Shown here: positions 10,491-23,404 of the stretch, piece after piece
How positions within the stretch are numbered: the first letter of the stretch is position 1
How the letters are laid out: each line of letters begins with the position of its first letter
Source: Bubalus kerabau
Lineage: Eukaryota > Chordata > Mammalia > Artiodactyla > Bovidae
DNA: 64,000 nt
Assembly: GCF_029407905.1 (NCBI RefSeq)
Contig: NC_073635.1
Coordinates: 38,617,501-38,681,500 of the forward strand
Reading direction: 5' to 3'
Made by a program: the position numbers and the translations under genes
The notes under the pieces: generated by a model
Database searches by the model: none
The model's input: the letters and a program-made list of their open reading frames with translations, nothing else
What the model was told of the DNA's origin: nothing

Positions 10491-11014
10491 AATATTTCTA
10501 TCTTTTCATTTTTTTCTAACTTACTGTGTTTGAGGTATCCTTTTCCCAAGCTGTTGAGTTACATTCCTTTCCCCCTTTGGCTTCTGTCTTTGGTGAGTGA
10601 GCTGGTCAAGTAGTTTATGTAGGTTTGTGTTCCATCCTCGTGGAGTGGGAGGGCTACCTATGGTTTTGTTCTGGTGGGAAGAGGTGATTGTTTTTTGTTT
10701 TTCCTAATGGGCAGGGATGTGTGAAGTGGTATGTTTTGAAGTGTATGTGTGAGGCCTGTCTGCTAATGATGGGGTTTGTGTTTTTGTCTCACTTGTTATT
10801 TGGGTAAGTTGTCCTGCAGTGGATGCTGCTGGCAGTTTTGTGATCCCAAGTCTTGAATATAAGTAAAGTTCTCACTAATTAATACTCCCTGGAGTCAGGG
10901 AGTTCTCTGGTAGTCTAGAGTCCTGGACTCAACACTCCCATTCCAAAGTCTCAGGCCTGATCTTTGGCAGAGGTACCCAGATTCCACAAGCCATTTTTTA
11001 TGGCATTAAAGGGG

Positions 11015-11405
11015 ATTAAAACAAACAAACAAACAAACAAAAACCCACTAAAAACAAAAAAGACAAACCCCAAATAGTAAACAGAAAATCAGAAAAATAA
11101 TAACAAAATAATAATAACAAATAATAACAAAAAATAATAACAAAAACACACACAAACACGTACACACACATGAACAGAATCAAACAGGCCAAAGAAAATA
11201 AAGTACAAGTGAGTTACCCAGTGAGCAAAGGAAAAAAAATAATATTTACCAATTAAAAACAAAAGTAATTAAAACACAAACTGGAAAAGAAAACCAAAGC
11301 AGAGTGACAACTGAGGAATAAAGCAAAGAAAACAAACAAACATGATAAAATAAAGAAAAGTAAGAAAAGAAACAAATAGAAAAACAAGGTTAAATAGAAA
11401 TACAG

Positions 11406-11443
<38 letters not shown>

Positions 11444-11460
11444 GTATATATGTATAAAGA
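11015..11460. repeat. A-rich segment of L1-A 5'UTR with (AT)n at 11408-11438
   Basis: AAACAAAC and AATAATAAC-type low-complexity sequence followed by a pure 31-bp AT dinucleotide run. It produces long hydrophobic reverse-strand reading frames (11253-11684) that are composition artefacts. Confidence 0.9.
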
Positions 11461-12128
11461 ATATGTAAAGCAGGACAAGGACAACAAGAAAAAACAAAAT
11501 AAATAAAAACAAACAAAAACACACAGAATAAAATCCAATGCAGACATAGAGTTGTACAAAGGAAATGAAAATTATGATTTTTTTTCAAAAGTGTAACTAC
11601 AGTTATTAGCAAAAATAAAATCAGCATCCACAACAACAGAGAAAAAGAAGAAAAATATCTGGAACCAACTGTAGGAGAAATCAAAATATAAGAATGACAA
11701 CAAATGCTTTTTCTTGGTTCTCAGCTGTCAGCCTCCATTCCCTCAGTCTGAGTCACAGCCCACCTCCACCTCTATAGGATGCCTTCCAATACTGGGCTGG
11801 TCTCTGGCCCTCCTGTGGGGACAGCTCAGACTCTAATCTGGTTCTACTCCTTTATGTTCTAGCCTCCAGTGTCCACAGTTGCCAGAGTTAGTGTATTTTC
11901 TTTTGTGGGAACTCTCCTTGTCCTTTCATATATTCCAAAGACACACAGTCTGCCTAGCTGCTCATGTGATTTAATCAGCAGCTTGAACAGCTGATGGGTA
12001 AGTTTTCAATCCTCTTCTTTAACCACACTGCCCCTGGGGTTTTATCCTGCCTCTGCATATGAGTCATCCATAGGAGTTTACTCCTGAGGCTGCCCTGAAG
12101 TCCTTGGGTCTATCCTATTGAAGACTGG

Positions 12129-12530
12129 GTGTGGAGGTTATACAGCTGCTTGTATGAAGGGACACTTGCAGTGCCAGGTAGACAGAATAGCCAATGGCCA
12201 CAGGGGTTTTGTCTAGGCTCTGGAAACTCTGACCCATGGGGGATCAAGTGTGGAGGTGGCATGCTTGCTTGGATCGTGAGGAATCTGGCAGTGCCAGGTA
12301 TGCAAGGTAGTTGGTGGTTATGACCACAGTACATATGGCACTATTAGGGGTTTTCCCTACCTTCTGGCAGATCTGCCCCAGTAAGGATCGCGTGTGGACA
12401 TGGTGTAATGCTGGGGTTGTAGGGACACTGACAGTACCAAATGTACAGGAATGCCAGTGGCTTCAGGTACAGGAATTATGGAAGTATTAGAGTTTTTTTC
12501 TAGTTTCTGATAGCTGGCTTTCAAAGGACC
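12129..12530 (-). repeat. Tandem units in the L1-A 5'UTR (about 120-145 bp period)
   Basis: Three degenerate units begin with GTGTGGA at 12129, 12248 and 12392 and share CAGTGCCAGGTA-type internal blocks. A second, shorter-period pair (about 53 bp) lies at about 12554-12665. L1 5'UTRs carry the internal promoter, and repeated monomers are known in some mammalian L1 lineages. Promoter function here is inferred only. Confidence 0.7.
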
Positions 12531-13269
12531 TTCCTGGCTGGTCCTTTTCTGTTGCTCAGTACAGCAGGCACTCAAAGGCTCCCATGAATGGGGTCTTTAT
12601 TGCTAGTTGCATCAGGCACTTAAAAGGCCACCCTCTCTGGGGTCTTTCTCTATTGGTCAGCTGCTGGTGCCAGAGTGTGGTGAAAGAGGCCACAGTGATA
12701 TCTCCACCTCATGCGTGTGACTCAGCAGTATCACCTTCCCTCCATGGTTGCCTTACTTTCCTCCAAAGGTATTTCCTGCCATAATCACCTCCCTCACATC
12801 CCCTCAGGCCATCTCTCCGCAGTCAACAGGAGATTTCACCCTGGAATTACTCTCCAATCCTTATGCAACAACTCTCTGCTGCCTTGCATTCCAGGGAACT
12901 TACATCTCTGTCCAGGGTACTTAAGGCTTTAGGGAGCATTGTCTGTGTGGTTCTCACTCCATTCAGACTGTCACAAATCAGCTGCTGCACTCTCCAACAG
13001 CCTCAAGTGTTTCCCTGATCTGAAGCTGCTTCAGTTCCCCCACCCACCGAGTGCAGGTCCACTCCTGCTCACTCTTCTTCTCTTTTTCCCTCTCTACTTT
13101 CATCCTACCGAGTTTTGCCTGGATCTATATATTCCTTTCCAGTGGTCAGGGACTCCTGCCCAATCTCAGCTGTTGTTCTGCAATGTCTTCTGCATCTGAA
13201 GATGTATTCCTGATGCATCCACGGAGAGAGATATACTCCATGTCCAACTACTCCTCTGCCATCTTGTCT

Positions 13270-13305
13270 CCCATCCCACCCACCCCCCCCACCCCCCCCC
13301 CCGCC
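13270..13305. repeat. Poly-C tract at the L1-A/L1-B junction
   Basis: C-rich run with CCCACC interruptions directly outside the L1-A 5' end. It may be expansion of terminal untemplated G residues on the element strand. Confidence 0.9.
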
Positions 13306-15864
13306 AAATCCCTTACTATTGTTGTTTTACTGTTATTTTTTCTCCCTTAATATCTGTTACTAATTGCCTTATGCTTTTGGTGCTCCTAGGTAGGATGTAT
13401 ACATATTCAGAGTTGTTATATCTTCTTGGATTAGTCACTTAATCATTATGTTATGTCATTCTCTATCTCTTACAGTCTTTTTTTAAATTCTATAGTTTCT
13501 GGTACAATTATTGATGCTCTAGATTTCTTCATTTCTGTTTGGATGAAAAACATTTTTTTTCATTCTCATATTTTCAGTCTGTGTGTTTTTAGATCTCAAG
13601 TGAGTCTATTGAGGGCAGCAAATATTTGGGTCTAATTTTTTAAATCCATTCAGCCACTCTATGCCATTTTATTTGAGCATTTATTCTATTTAAATTTAAA
13701 GCAAGTATTGATAACATTGTTATCCTGTTAGTTATTTGGGGGTTGTTTTGTATTATTTTTGTTCTTTTCTTTTCTTTTTTTTTTAATTTCCTTGTAGTTT
13801 GATTATTTATTGTGAATGTTTGGATTCTTTTCTTTTTTTCTTTGTGTATCTATTGTAGAATTTTGGATTTTGGTTACCATGTGGTGTACATAAAGTATTT
13901 TCTCTATATATGTGTTTTTAGTTTCTCATCTCTTAAGTTCAAAAGCATTTTAACAGTCGTGTAATTTTATTTCACCCAATCATGTTTATTCTTTTTGGCA
14001 TCATATGTTACATCTTTGGCTTTGTGTATCCCCAACTACTTATTGTTGATATTAATAAATTTACCAATTTTGTCTTTTAATGTTCCCATTGTCTTTATAT
14101 GTGGTTTATAACCACATTTACTTCATATTTACATCTGCCAGTGAGATTTTTCCCCCTCAAATTTTCTTATATCTAGTTGTATCTTTTTTTTTTTTTTCCT
14201 CACTTAGTGAAATCCCTTTAGAATTTCTTGTAAGCTACTTTAGTGGTGCTGAGGTCTTTTATCTTTCAGTTGTCTGTAGAAATTTTACTCTTTCTGTCAA
14301 ATCAGAATGACATCATTTCCAGGTAGCCTAGATTTTCCCCTATCATCACTTTAAATATACTATGTCACTTTCTGTGACTTTCAGAGTTTCTGCTGAAAAG
14401 TCAGTTGGAGGATTTATGGAAGTTCCCATATATGTAAGGTGTTGCTTTTCTCTTCCTGTTTTATATGCTCTCTTTATCTTTGATTTTTACCCTTTCAATT
14501 ACAATGTATTTTGGTGTGGTCCTTTTTGTGTTGGTTATGTTTGGGACTCTCTGTGCTTGCTGGACCTGGATGTCTGTTTCCTATCCCATGTTAAGAACAT
14601 TTTCCAGTGTTAAGTCTTCAGATATATTCTCTGCCCTGTTCTTTCTCTTATTCTCTTGTGACTCTTATAATGTGAATGTTACCATGCTTGATCTCAGAGG
14701 ACTCTTAAACTTTCCTTGTTACTTAAAACACAAAAGCAAGCAAACAAACCAAAAAAAAGAAAAACTTTTTTTTTCTATTTACCTGGAGGAATTTCCACTA
14801 CTCTGTCTTCTAGTTCACTGATCCATTCCTCTGTATCATCTAATCTACTGTTGATTCACTCTAGCATATATTTTTATTTCATTATTGATTTCTTCATGCC
14901 TGTTTTTATATAGTCTTTGCTAAAATCTTCTAATGTTTCATTTTGTTCATCCAATCATCTCTCAAATTCTTTGAACATCTTTGCTATCTATCATCGCTTT
15001 GAACTTTTGATTCAGTTGATTGATTATCTGCATTTCACTTAATTCCTTTGGTGTGTTCCCTTGTTCCTTTGTTCAGAACATATTTATTTTGTTGCTTCAT
15101 TTTGCTTAATTTGCTGTTTTTATTTCTATTTGTTTGTCATGGTTCTTAATCTGGAGAAGTGGCCTTTTGTAGGATACATCTTATGTGTCACAGCAATGCA
15201 CGCCCTTCTGGTCACCAGAGCTATATCTAGGAGTGCCCCTTATGTTGGGTGTATGGGTCTTTTGGTTGTGGCGAACTTAAGACTGTGCAGTCTGAAAGAC
15301 GTGGCTAGTTCCTGTCTGGTTGGTTGCCAGACCCTGCCTTGTATCGAGGCTGCAGGTGATTAATGACAAGGTTGTAAATTGCAGCAGTTGGCTATGGAGG
15401 CCTAGGATATTCTGAGGTTCAGTGTTTCCCCATGTTCTGAGATGGCTAACAGGTTCTGGCAGGGCCAGGGTTCCTGGATCTAGTGTCTTTTAACACTGAA
15501 TGGGGCACTTTAGTAGGTAGGGGCTGGTCTTTTCAGTGCAGGCCCTCCCAGGCTGGGGAGCCCAATGTAAGGCTTAGATTCCTCTTTCCTTCTGGAGAAC
15601 TTCTGTAATTGCAATCATTCTTTTGTTTGTGGGTCACTCACTCTGAAGTACAGGTCTTGACTATACCATTTCTTCACCTCTCCCTTCTGTCTCACTGTAG
15701 GCTCTTCTTTATATCTTTAGTTGTAGAAGATCTTTTCTCCTAGTCTTTTAGTGTTTCTTATCATTAGTGGCCCTGTAAGTAGTTGTAATTTTGGTGGGCC
15801 ATGAGAGGAGGTGAGCTCAACGTCTTCAGAATCTACCATCTTGGCCACTCTCTGTGATCCTAGT
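13306..15864 (-). mobile_element. L1-B LINE, older, 5' portion (ORF2 start, ORF1, 5'UTR)
   Basis: A second reverse L1 starting at its endonuclease region (13330-13720, the same landmarks as 9200-9530 in L1-A but a different copy). ORF1 follows (about 13760-15000) and then a 5'UTR ending near 15862, where the + strand reads CTACCATCTTGGCCACTCTC, complement of a typical L1 start. L1-A abuts it, so L1-A probably inserted into L1-B and the remaining 3' part of L1-B would lie left of the window. Strongly decayed. Confidence 0.75.
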
Positions 15865-16830
15865 TTTTTTTTTTTTTTTAATTCTTTACTCCAAATGGGT
15901 AATTTTATTGTAGCTATCATGCCCCATCTTCATCATCATATGTGGTGATATTTAGGGAAGTTTCCATGTCTTTTTGGCTAGAGTGAATAATATATGGAGC
16001 CACTTTTGGATTTGATGTAGTCATCCCTGGAAATACCAGAACTCAAACAAAAACTGGATAAAGACTTAATTTGCTTTGGAGGTGGAAAAAAAAAAAAAAA
16101 AATACATTTCCTGCAAACAAACAAACAAAACTGCTCTGTTTATGTACTATGGGGAGAACAAAGTACAGAATCATATAGACATTGCTAATTGTCTATTCAT
16201 TAAATGTTGTCATTCTTCTTCATTAAGAAAATCCTATTTTTTTTCTGAACAATACTGGATCCAGATTAAGAAAATAGGTCACAAAGTGATATAGTCCATC
16301 ATGTCACTATATAAACAATGCTTTCCCATTGTTTTGGGTTGTGGTTATTTAGAGTGGTGACATATCCAGTTCTAGCCAGTGAGACATAAGTGGAAAGTTG
16401 GAGTTGTAAGGTGGCAAGTGAAGGTGTTTAAAAAAACAAAACAAACAAAAAAAACTTAACATTTCTGTTCAAGGGAAACAGGATATTTTACTAATTTTTC
16501 TTCCTTCTCTAAATTGTGTTAATGAGTAAATCTTTCTTAAATGGATATTAACTTATAGAATAAACATTTAGTTAAACAGATGCTAGTAGACTTGGGATAT
16601 AAATACAGCTAGAATGGCCCTAGGGCCCATTTTCTTATCAGAGGCATTCAATTACATTCTGACATATGTATTTCTCAGCAGGAACATATATGATATATAG
16701 CATATATTTCACAAGGTAAATAATGAACACTGGGTGAATTCTTTAAACAGCACTCCTGTGTAGCATTGAAATGATATGTGACTGACCTTTCACCTAGTAA
16801 GTTTAAATGTGTTTATTATATGTAAAAGTC
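15865..16830. other. Low-copy AT-rich DNA, no gene seen
   Basis: It contains a T-run at the L1-B edge (15855-15869), an A-run at 16085-16102 and AAAC repeats near 16120 and 16440. Short ORFs are random. No recognisable repeat or exon. Confidence 0.6.
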
Positions 16831-17027
16831 AGGTCTGCTGGTAGTTCAGATGGTAAAGAGTTTGTCTGCAATGAGAAAGACCTGGGTTCAATCCCTGAGT
16901 TGGGAAGATACCCTGGAGAAGGGAATGGTAACCACTCCAGTATTCTTGCCTGGAGAATCCCATGGACAGAGGAAACTGAATGGCTACAGTCCATGGGGGT
17001 CACAGAGTTGGACATGAATGAGGGATT
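16831..17027 (+). mobile_element. Bov-tA SINE
   Basis: tRNA-Glu-like head (GGTAGTTCAGATGGTAAAGA ... GGTTCAATCCC with the B-box) followed by a Bov-A body ending near GTTGGACATGAATGA. Moderately diverged. No clear flanking duplication. Confidence 0.92.
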
Positions 17028-18040
17028 AACATTTTCAAATATATAACAAAATGATAATATATTTTCTTAGCAATCTCCCCATTTACAGTATAAATAATTT
17101 CTGAAGGTTACTATTGGTTACAAATAATTGAAGATTTCCTCATGTTTTAGCCTATTTGCATAGATGTAGCAAGAGATGTTAATTAAAACAAGAAATTTTC
17201 TCAACTACATAATATTAGCAACAAGATGTCAGACAATGTCTATGTAGAAATACCATTGATAATACATGACTAACATTTTTAAAGCTTCTATTATTCTCTT
17301 TATCCTGATATTAAGAACTTAACCCCCCAAGTTTCCTCCAGCAGGTTTCTTCTGTGAAATCTATAGATTTTGGTGAAGTTTTACTTTTTTAGGTTTACCA
17401 AAATTGGCCTTTTGCTGACTTGCCAGGAAGTAATTGTCCTCATCATTTCTGAGGCTGTGGTCTTGTCCCATATAAAGATGATTGGAAAATTGTCAGTGGG
17501 AAGTTTTGTTGAGGTTACTATACTCAGGGCCCTCAAATTTCCTTCACATGCTCCTAAAGCATGATCATATTGGGATTCTCAGCATATCCATATCAGAGAA
17601 GTCAGATTTTATATATAGTAGCTATCTCCCCTCAAGGTGCATAAGCATAAGCAGCTAAGGTTTCTTAAGATTTAGGTCACTCTACCACAGATTACAGCAA
17701 ATCACAGGCAAGTAAAAAATCAAAGGGAAAAAAGTAAGGAAAGATGTGAATAGGGGAACAATATGGCAGGCTATCAAACTGACAGCATACACTATTTTTA
17801 CCTTATATAAAATATTGATGCCAAATAGTCAAAAAAGATGTTTGAATCAATAACAACAGAATCAAAATTTGTTGAAAACTTAATGTATATCTAAAATTGA
17901 CAGTTTGTTTTAAAAAATTCAAAAGAATGTCATACAGCTACTGAAAGATTTGTAAAAGGTATGTGATAATATAGAAAATGCTTTTATATTCTTGGATTTT
18001 TTAAATGTTCATAAATGTAAATATATCTAAAATAAAATTT
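17028..18040. other. Low-copy DNA, no gene seen
   Basis: AT-rich, with no repeat family recognised and no ORF of interest. Confidence 0.6.
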
Positions 18041-19219
18041 TCCAGATTTCCAAGTTGGGTTTAGAAAAGGCAGAGGAACCAGAGATCAAATTGCCAACAT
18101 CTGTTACATCATCAAAAAAGCAAAAGAGTTCCCGAAAAGCACCTAATTCTACTTCATTGGCTATGCCAAAGACTTTGACTGTGTGGATCACAATAAATTG
18201 TGGAAAATTCTCAAAGAGAAGAGAATACCAGACTACCTGATCTGCCTCCTGAGAAATCTGTATGCAGGTCAAGAAGCAACAGTTAGAACTGGACATGGAA
18301 CAACAGACTGGTTCCAAATAGGAAAAGGAGTATGTCAAGGCTCTATATTGTCACCCTGATTATTTAACTTATATGCAGAGTACATCATGAGAAATGCTGG
18401 GCTGGAAGAAGCAAAAGCTGGAACCAAGGTTGCCAGGAGAAATATCAATAACCTCAGATATGCAGATGACACCACCCTATGGCAGAAAGCAAAGAAGAAC
18501 TAAAGAGTTTCTTGATGAAAGTGAAAGAAGAGAGTGAAAAAGCTGGCTTAAAGCTGAATTCAGAAAACTAAGATCATGGCATCCAGTCCCATCATTTCAT
18601 GGCAAATTGATAAGGATACAATAGAAACAGTGAGATAGTTTCAGGGGCTCCAAAATTACTGCAGATGGTGACTGCAGCCATGAAATTAAAAGACACTTGC
18701 TCCTTGGAAGAAAAGCTATGACCAACTTTGACAGCATATTAAAAAGCAGAGCAATTAATTTACCAACAATGTCTGTCTAATCAAAGCTATCATTTTCCAT
18801 TAGTCATGTATGGATGTGAAAGGTGGACTATAAAGAAATCTGAGTGCTGAAGAGTTGATGCTTTTGAATTGTGGTGCTGGAGAAGACTTTTGAGAGTCCT
18901 TTGGACTGCAAGAAGATTCATCCTAGAGGAAATCAGTCCTGAATATTCATTGGAAGTTCTTATGCTGAAGCTGAAACTCCAACTTTGGCCACTTGATGAG
19001 AAGAACTGACTCCTTAGAAATGACCCTGATGCTGGGAAAGATTGAAGGCGGGAGGAGAAGGGGACAACAGAGGATGAGATGGTTGGATGGCATCACCAAC
19101 TCAATGGACATGAGTTTGAGTAAACTCTGGGAGCTGGTGATGGACAGGGAAATCTGGCTGCTGCAGTGCATGCGGTCACAAAGAGTCAGACACAACTAAG
19201 CAACTGAACTGAACTGAAA
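18041..19219 (+). mobile_element. BovB LINE, 5'-truncated, RT to tail
   Basis: 1.18-kb copy that begins at the R-K-G-R-G-T-R-D-Q block of the RT. The Y-A-D-D motif lies near 18457-18470, followed by a one-base loss, and the C-terminus and CTGAACTGAA tail are present. Numerous stops; inactive. Confidence 0.9.
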
Positions 19220-20409
19220 ATGTTCTAATAAACTCCAACTTATATCAGTAACATTTTTATTAAAAAAAAAAAAGACTCAAGTATTTCTTTTGTATTCATA
19301 GGAAAAACTACTTCCAAAAAATTGATATGCTTTTTGCCACTAAAAAATTTGTGTTTGTAAGACTTTATAAAAAAAAAAAGTGTTTAAGTTGTAAAATATG
19401 TTTGAGATCTAAAGGAAAAGGATGAAACAGGAAAATAAAAACACATTCAAGTTGTAATATGAAATACTTTGGTGATTATGCTCAACTGATTCTTTCTTTA
19501 ATATTAAGTTTTTGGCCTGTGCAAGTATAACCATTGTCTTTGCAAGATATGAAAATGGAAATAAGACAATACCATTGTGAAAATACATAATTACCAACCA
19601 AACTGTGATTATATATGCATAGTTGAAATATATTATTCATTTCATATGTCTAAATCAATAAACTTGTTCCTCTTACTGCTACATCACCAGTAAACACTAG
19701 ATGAGATAGAGAGGATTTCGCATTATTTAATACAATAATTTATTTTTTCAATTCTTTTGATATTTTTGCTTCAAAAATATCTTGTTTGCCTTACAAAGCT
19801 CAAGATTCTTGTTTTAGCTTTCCATTCTTACCTTCACAGCACCTAAATATAAGTCTAAGTACCTAGAGCTTATTGACTTGGGTTATCAAATATTTGTTTT
19901 CATATAACAATGATTCTATTTCTACAGTGCATTTTTATATAGCTGACTGATATAGGTTGCCAACAATTATTTAGTATATTGATGACACGCTTTCCATATT
20001 ATTTTCCAATTTTAAAAGGTCATCATTAAATATATTAAGAAATTTAAACATTTTTTGCTTACAGCCAAAAGTTAATGGTCACTTTTATTTTTAAAAGATG
20101 ACAAAGTTTATTTGATGTAAGAATAGATCTTTTCAGCAATTACATAAATGTAAGCTTTTGTCAGTTGAATATGAAAAAAAAAGATGGTATATTTTGCTTA
20201 AAAATTCAGAAGGATTATATTATGTTTGCTTATTGAATACTTAACTAAATATAGAATGATGGTCCTTTCCCTTCATCACTCAAGTAAAATGAATACTAGA
20301 TAACTAGAATTCTTAAGGTTTGGGGGAAAAAAAAAAAAAAAACCTATAGTTCAATTTTTAGTACTTTTTGAAGCTCTTTATTTAGAAGAGACATTTGTTT
20401 TTTGTTCTC
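19220..20409. other. Low-copy DNA, no gene seen
   Basis: AT-rich sequence with several A-runs (19261-19272, 19369-19379, 20325-20341). Nothing coding or repetitive recognised. Confidence 0.6.
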
Positions 20410-20417
20410 GAATCTAA

Positions 20418-20783
20418 GATCAGTCGCTCAGTCGTGTCTGATTCTTTGCGACCTCATGAATCGCAGCACGCCAGACCTCCGTGTCCATCACCAACTCCCG
20501 GAGTTCACTCAGACTCACTTCCATCGAGTCAGTGATGCCATCCAGCCATCTCATATCTGTCGTCCCCTTCTCCTCCTGTCCCCAATCCCTCCCAGCATCA
20601 GAGTCTTTTCCAATGAGTCAACTCTTCGCATGAGGTGGCCAAAGAACTGGAGTTTCAGCTTTAGCATCATTTCTTTCAAAGAAATCTCAGAGCTGATCTC
20701 CTTCAGAATGGACTGGTTGGATCTCCTTGCAGTCCAAGGGACTCTCAAGAGTCTTCTCCAACACCACAATTCAAAAGCATCTT
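20418..20783 (-). mobile_element. BovB LINE 3' end, reverse, little diverged
   Basis: 366-bp BovB end in reverse. The complement strand still reads openly from 20769 to 20551 through the C-terminal domain (M-W-C-W-R-R-L-L-R-V-P-W-T-A-R-R block), and CpGs remain. GAATCTAA at 20410-20417 and 20784-20791 is the target-site duplication. Confidence 0.93.
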
Positions 20784-20792
20784 GAATCTAAA

Positions 20793-20957
20793 GTTTACTG
20801 TAATTCCATGGACTGTAACTTACCAGGAATTCTTCAGGCCAGAATACTGGAATGGGTAGCCATTCCTTCCTCCAGAGGATTTTCCCAACTCAGGGATTGA
20901 ACTCTGGTCTCCCACATTGCTGGCAGATTCTTTACCATCTGAGCTACCAGGGAAGCT
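20793..20957 (-). mobile_element. Bov-tA SINE, reverse
   Basis: Reverse Bov-A body (CAGGCCAGAATACTGGAATG) and tRNA head (CTGAGCTACCAGGGAAGC). The BovB copy inserted immediately upstream. Confidence 0.88.
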
Positions 20958-22432
20958 CATTTAATTTAGTAAAACACCCTAATGTGATTTTCTCATTTTC
21001 CTTTAATTAAATTTTTATAGGACAGGGTGATAAATGTGTGAATCATTTTTTTTATAGAGAAATAAGATGCAAAGAATCATTGTTAATCTTAAATCTGTTT
21101 CATAAATTATAATTTATGAAGTTCATTTTCTTAATCTTTGATGAAATAATCACAAAAAGTGATCATTTCTTTATTGTAGGTTTTTAGGAGTTTGCTTCAA
21201 GAAAACTGCTCTTAGATTCAAGATGTGGGTAAATGTTTTCAGACTCTGGAATAAGCAATGTTAATGTGTTCCTTGAAAATATTTGGGAACAACAGATAGA
21301 AATGAACTGGTGCCCGAATATAGAAACAAGCATGTTTAATTCATATGATAATGTATTTCAGAAATTTGACTGATTTAACTAATTTCATGTCAAAGTAAGT
21401 ATGTCCAAATTAATTAATTCTAGCTTTTAGCTGAATAGTATATAGATAATTCATCTCAAATTTTTATGTATTACTTTTTGCCCTAATTATTCTTGATTTT
21501 GATAAATGTAAAAATGTATGCATACTTGCAAGGAAAATGCCTCACTATTTTATTTACAAAATATAAACATATAAGTTGTTTTTTTCTTTCTAAATTAGAT
21601 GTATATTCTCTTTTTCATATTCTAATGCATTAAATTCCAGTTTCTTCACTATATTTCCCTCTCATACCTGCAAAAACATGAATCTTTGTCGTTCAGAGGG
21701 CAAAAGAGAAAAAATAATTTGCCTTTCAGAAAATAAGTTCAGCTGTTTTTCCATTACTTATTTAATTATTTATTATTTATTAAACAAACACATGACTTTG
21801 AAGTACCTGCTATTTGCCAGGTATTGAGGATTTAGTGATGAAACAATGCAGTACCTGAATTCTTGGGGTTAACATGGTCGAAAATTATAAGCTGCTAATC
21901 AGTTTAACATGAAGACCACTTATCACTGATTATTGTGCAGTCAGGAAATTATGACTTTAAAATCATTTATAGCTATATATTTTTACCTAGAGTTTGTAAG
22001 TCATTCACAAAACATTTCCCATAAGAAATTTGATCATCTGTTTATGCACTAAATTTGTAATAATTGACCTAGCTTTTTAGCCTAGCAAGTAAAGCTGTAG
22101 AAAGACATGAAGTTTTATATTAATTGCTAGACATCCAAATTACACTTTCTATTATGAAAATAAATGTATTTTCCAATTTATAATTCCAGATATTAATCAC
22201 ATCTATTATGAAACTGGTAGACATTCTGTTATGCAGCTCAATATATCCATCATATTTATTTTGGATAGCCATCTCTAATGCATGACTATACTTCATTAAC
22301 ACTTTAGTAGGTTCTATAACCTTAGACATTTTTTATTGATTTTATTTTTATTGACTTATTTATTTGAGCATTTTTTGACCATTTGGTATCAAGATTTTAT
22401 ATAATATAAAAATACAATATTTTTGAGAACAA
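20958..22432. other. Low-copy AT-rich DNA, no gene seen
   Basis: Diffuse AT-rich sequence without recognisable repeats. ORFs such as 22120-22329 (reverse) lack any domain signature. Confidence 0.6.
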
Positions 22433-23060
22433 GATGGCAGAGGAGTAAGTGGACATGGATACATGAGGAATATACCTTCAGACACAGAAGTGCATGCAGA
22501 ACACCAGCTGAGAACAGACAGAAGAATCTGACCAATGAAAATAATATATAGAACACAAAACTTGGTAGGATGAAGGAACTAGGGGCAAAAACAGGAGTGT
22601 TAGTAGGACTGGGTTTGGCGGGTGAGGGAACTGAAGCAGGGGTCCGTTCCCCATAGCAGGGCAATTGTCTAAGTCAGAGGAAAAACATTTAAGGCCGAGA
22701 GTGAAACAGCTGATATGTGGCAGCCTGAATGGAATTAGAATCAGACAATCCTTGCCTCAGCCATACATATGCTGGGCAGGAATGTGGGTCTCCTGGAAGG
22801 CGCAGCGGCTGGGAGCTGGAGTTTAGGGATTGTGGAGCAATCCCAGTGCGAGAGCTGCTGTTGACTGCAAAGAGACGGATTGAGGGGATGTGAGGGAGGA
22901 GATCTTGGTAGTAAATGCCTGTGGAGGAAAGCCAGGCAGCCATGGAAGCAAGGCGATACTGCTGTGTCATGCATAGGGGGTGAATCCATCACCATAGCCT
23001 CTCTCTCTCCACATGCCAGCATTGGCAGCTGAACAATAGAGAGGCTGACCCATCAAATGC

Positions 23061-23320
23061 CTGACACACTTAACTACAGAGTAGGACACCACCCAGGGTG
23101 CTCCTTTCAGTGACTGATGCACCAAACTACAAAGTAGGACCCCATCCAGAGTACCCCTTTTAGTGCCTGATGTGCTGATCTACAGAGTAGGACCCCAGCC
23201 AGGGGGATCCCTTTATGTGCCTGATGTGCAGAAAAACAGACAAGAACCCCAGGCGAGGGATTCCTCTAAGTGCCTGGATAGGTGGAGCTACAGAGAAAGA
23301 CTGGCCAAAGAGGTCTTCTG
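23061..23320 (+). repeat. 53-bp tandem repeat in L1-C 5'UTR
   Basis: Units begin with CTGA/CTGG at 23061, 23114, 23167, 23221 and 23274 (spacings 53, 53, 54, 53) and share a CTACAGAGTAGGACCCCA core. This resembles the repeated monomers seen in some L1 promoters. The copies have diverged, so the array was present in the inserted element. Confidence 0.88.
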
Positions 23321-23404
23321 ATTACCAGCTAATAGAGGCTGGAAAAAAGACTCTGATAGGGCCTGTATGACCCTTTAAGACCCTGCAGACTGTGGCCTGC
23401 CGGG

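Larger units (their letters stand above)
8550..13270 (-). mobile_element. L1-A LINE (part 2): ORF2 start, ORF1, 5'UTR
   Basis: Continuation of the reverse L1 interrupted at 1404. Reading leftward from 13270, there is a long 5'UTR (about 13270-10530) whose first bases read as the complement of CCATCTTGTC, then ORF1 (about 10490-9780), then the ORF2 endonuclease and linker (about 9500-8550). The 5' end appears complete, so this was a near full-length insertion. A BovB tail (8636-8773) is nested in it. Confidence 0.85.

Noticed and set aside
11253..11684. 143-residue hydrophobic reverse ORF suggesting a membrane protein
   Set aside because: Complement of an A-rich, (AT)n-containing L1 5'UTR; the residues are low-complexity F/L/Y/I runs caused by base composition.
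16831..17027. tRNA-like sequence with B-box at several sites (also 34283, 39656, 47983, 48316, 63669)
   Set aside because: These are tRNA-Glu-derived heads of Bov-tA SINEs; the acceptor stem is not conserved and Bov-A bodies follow.
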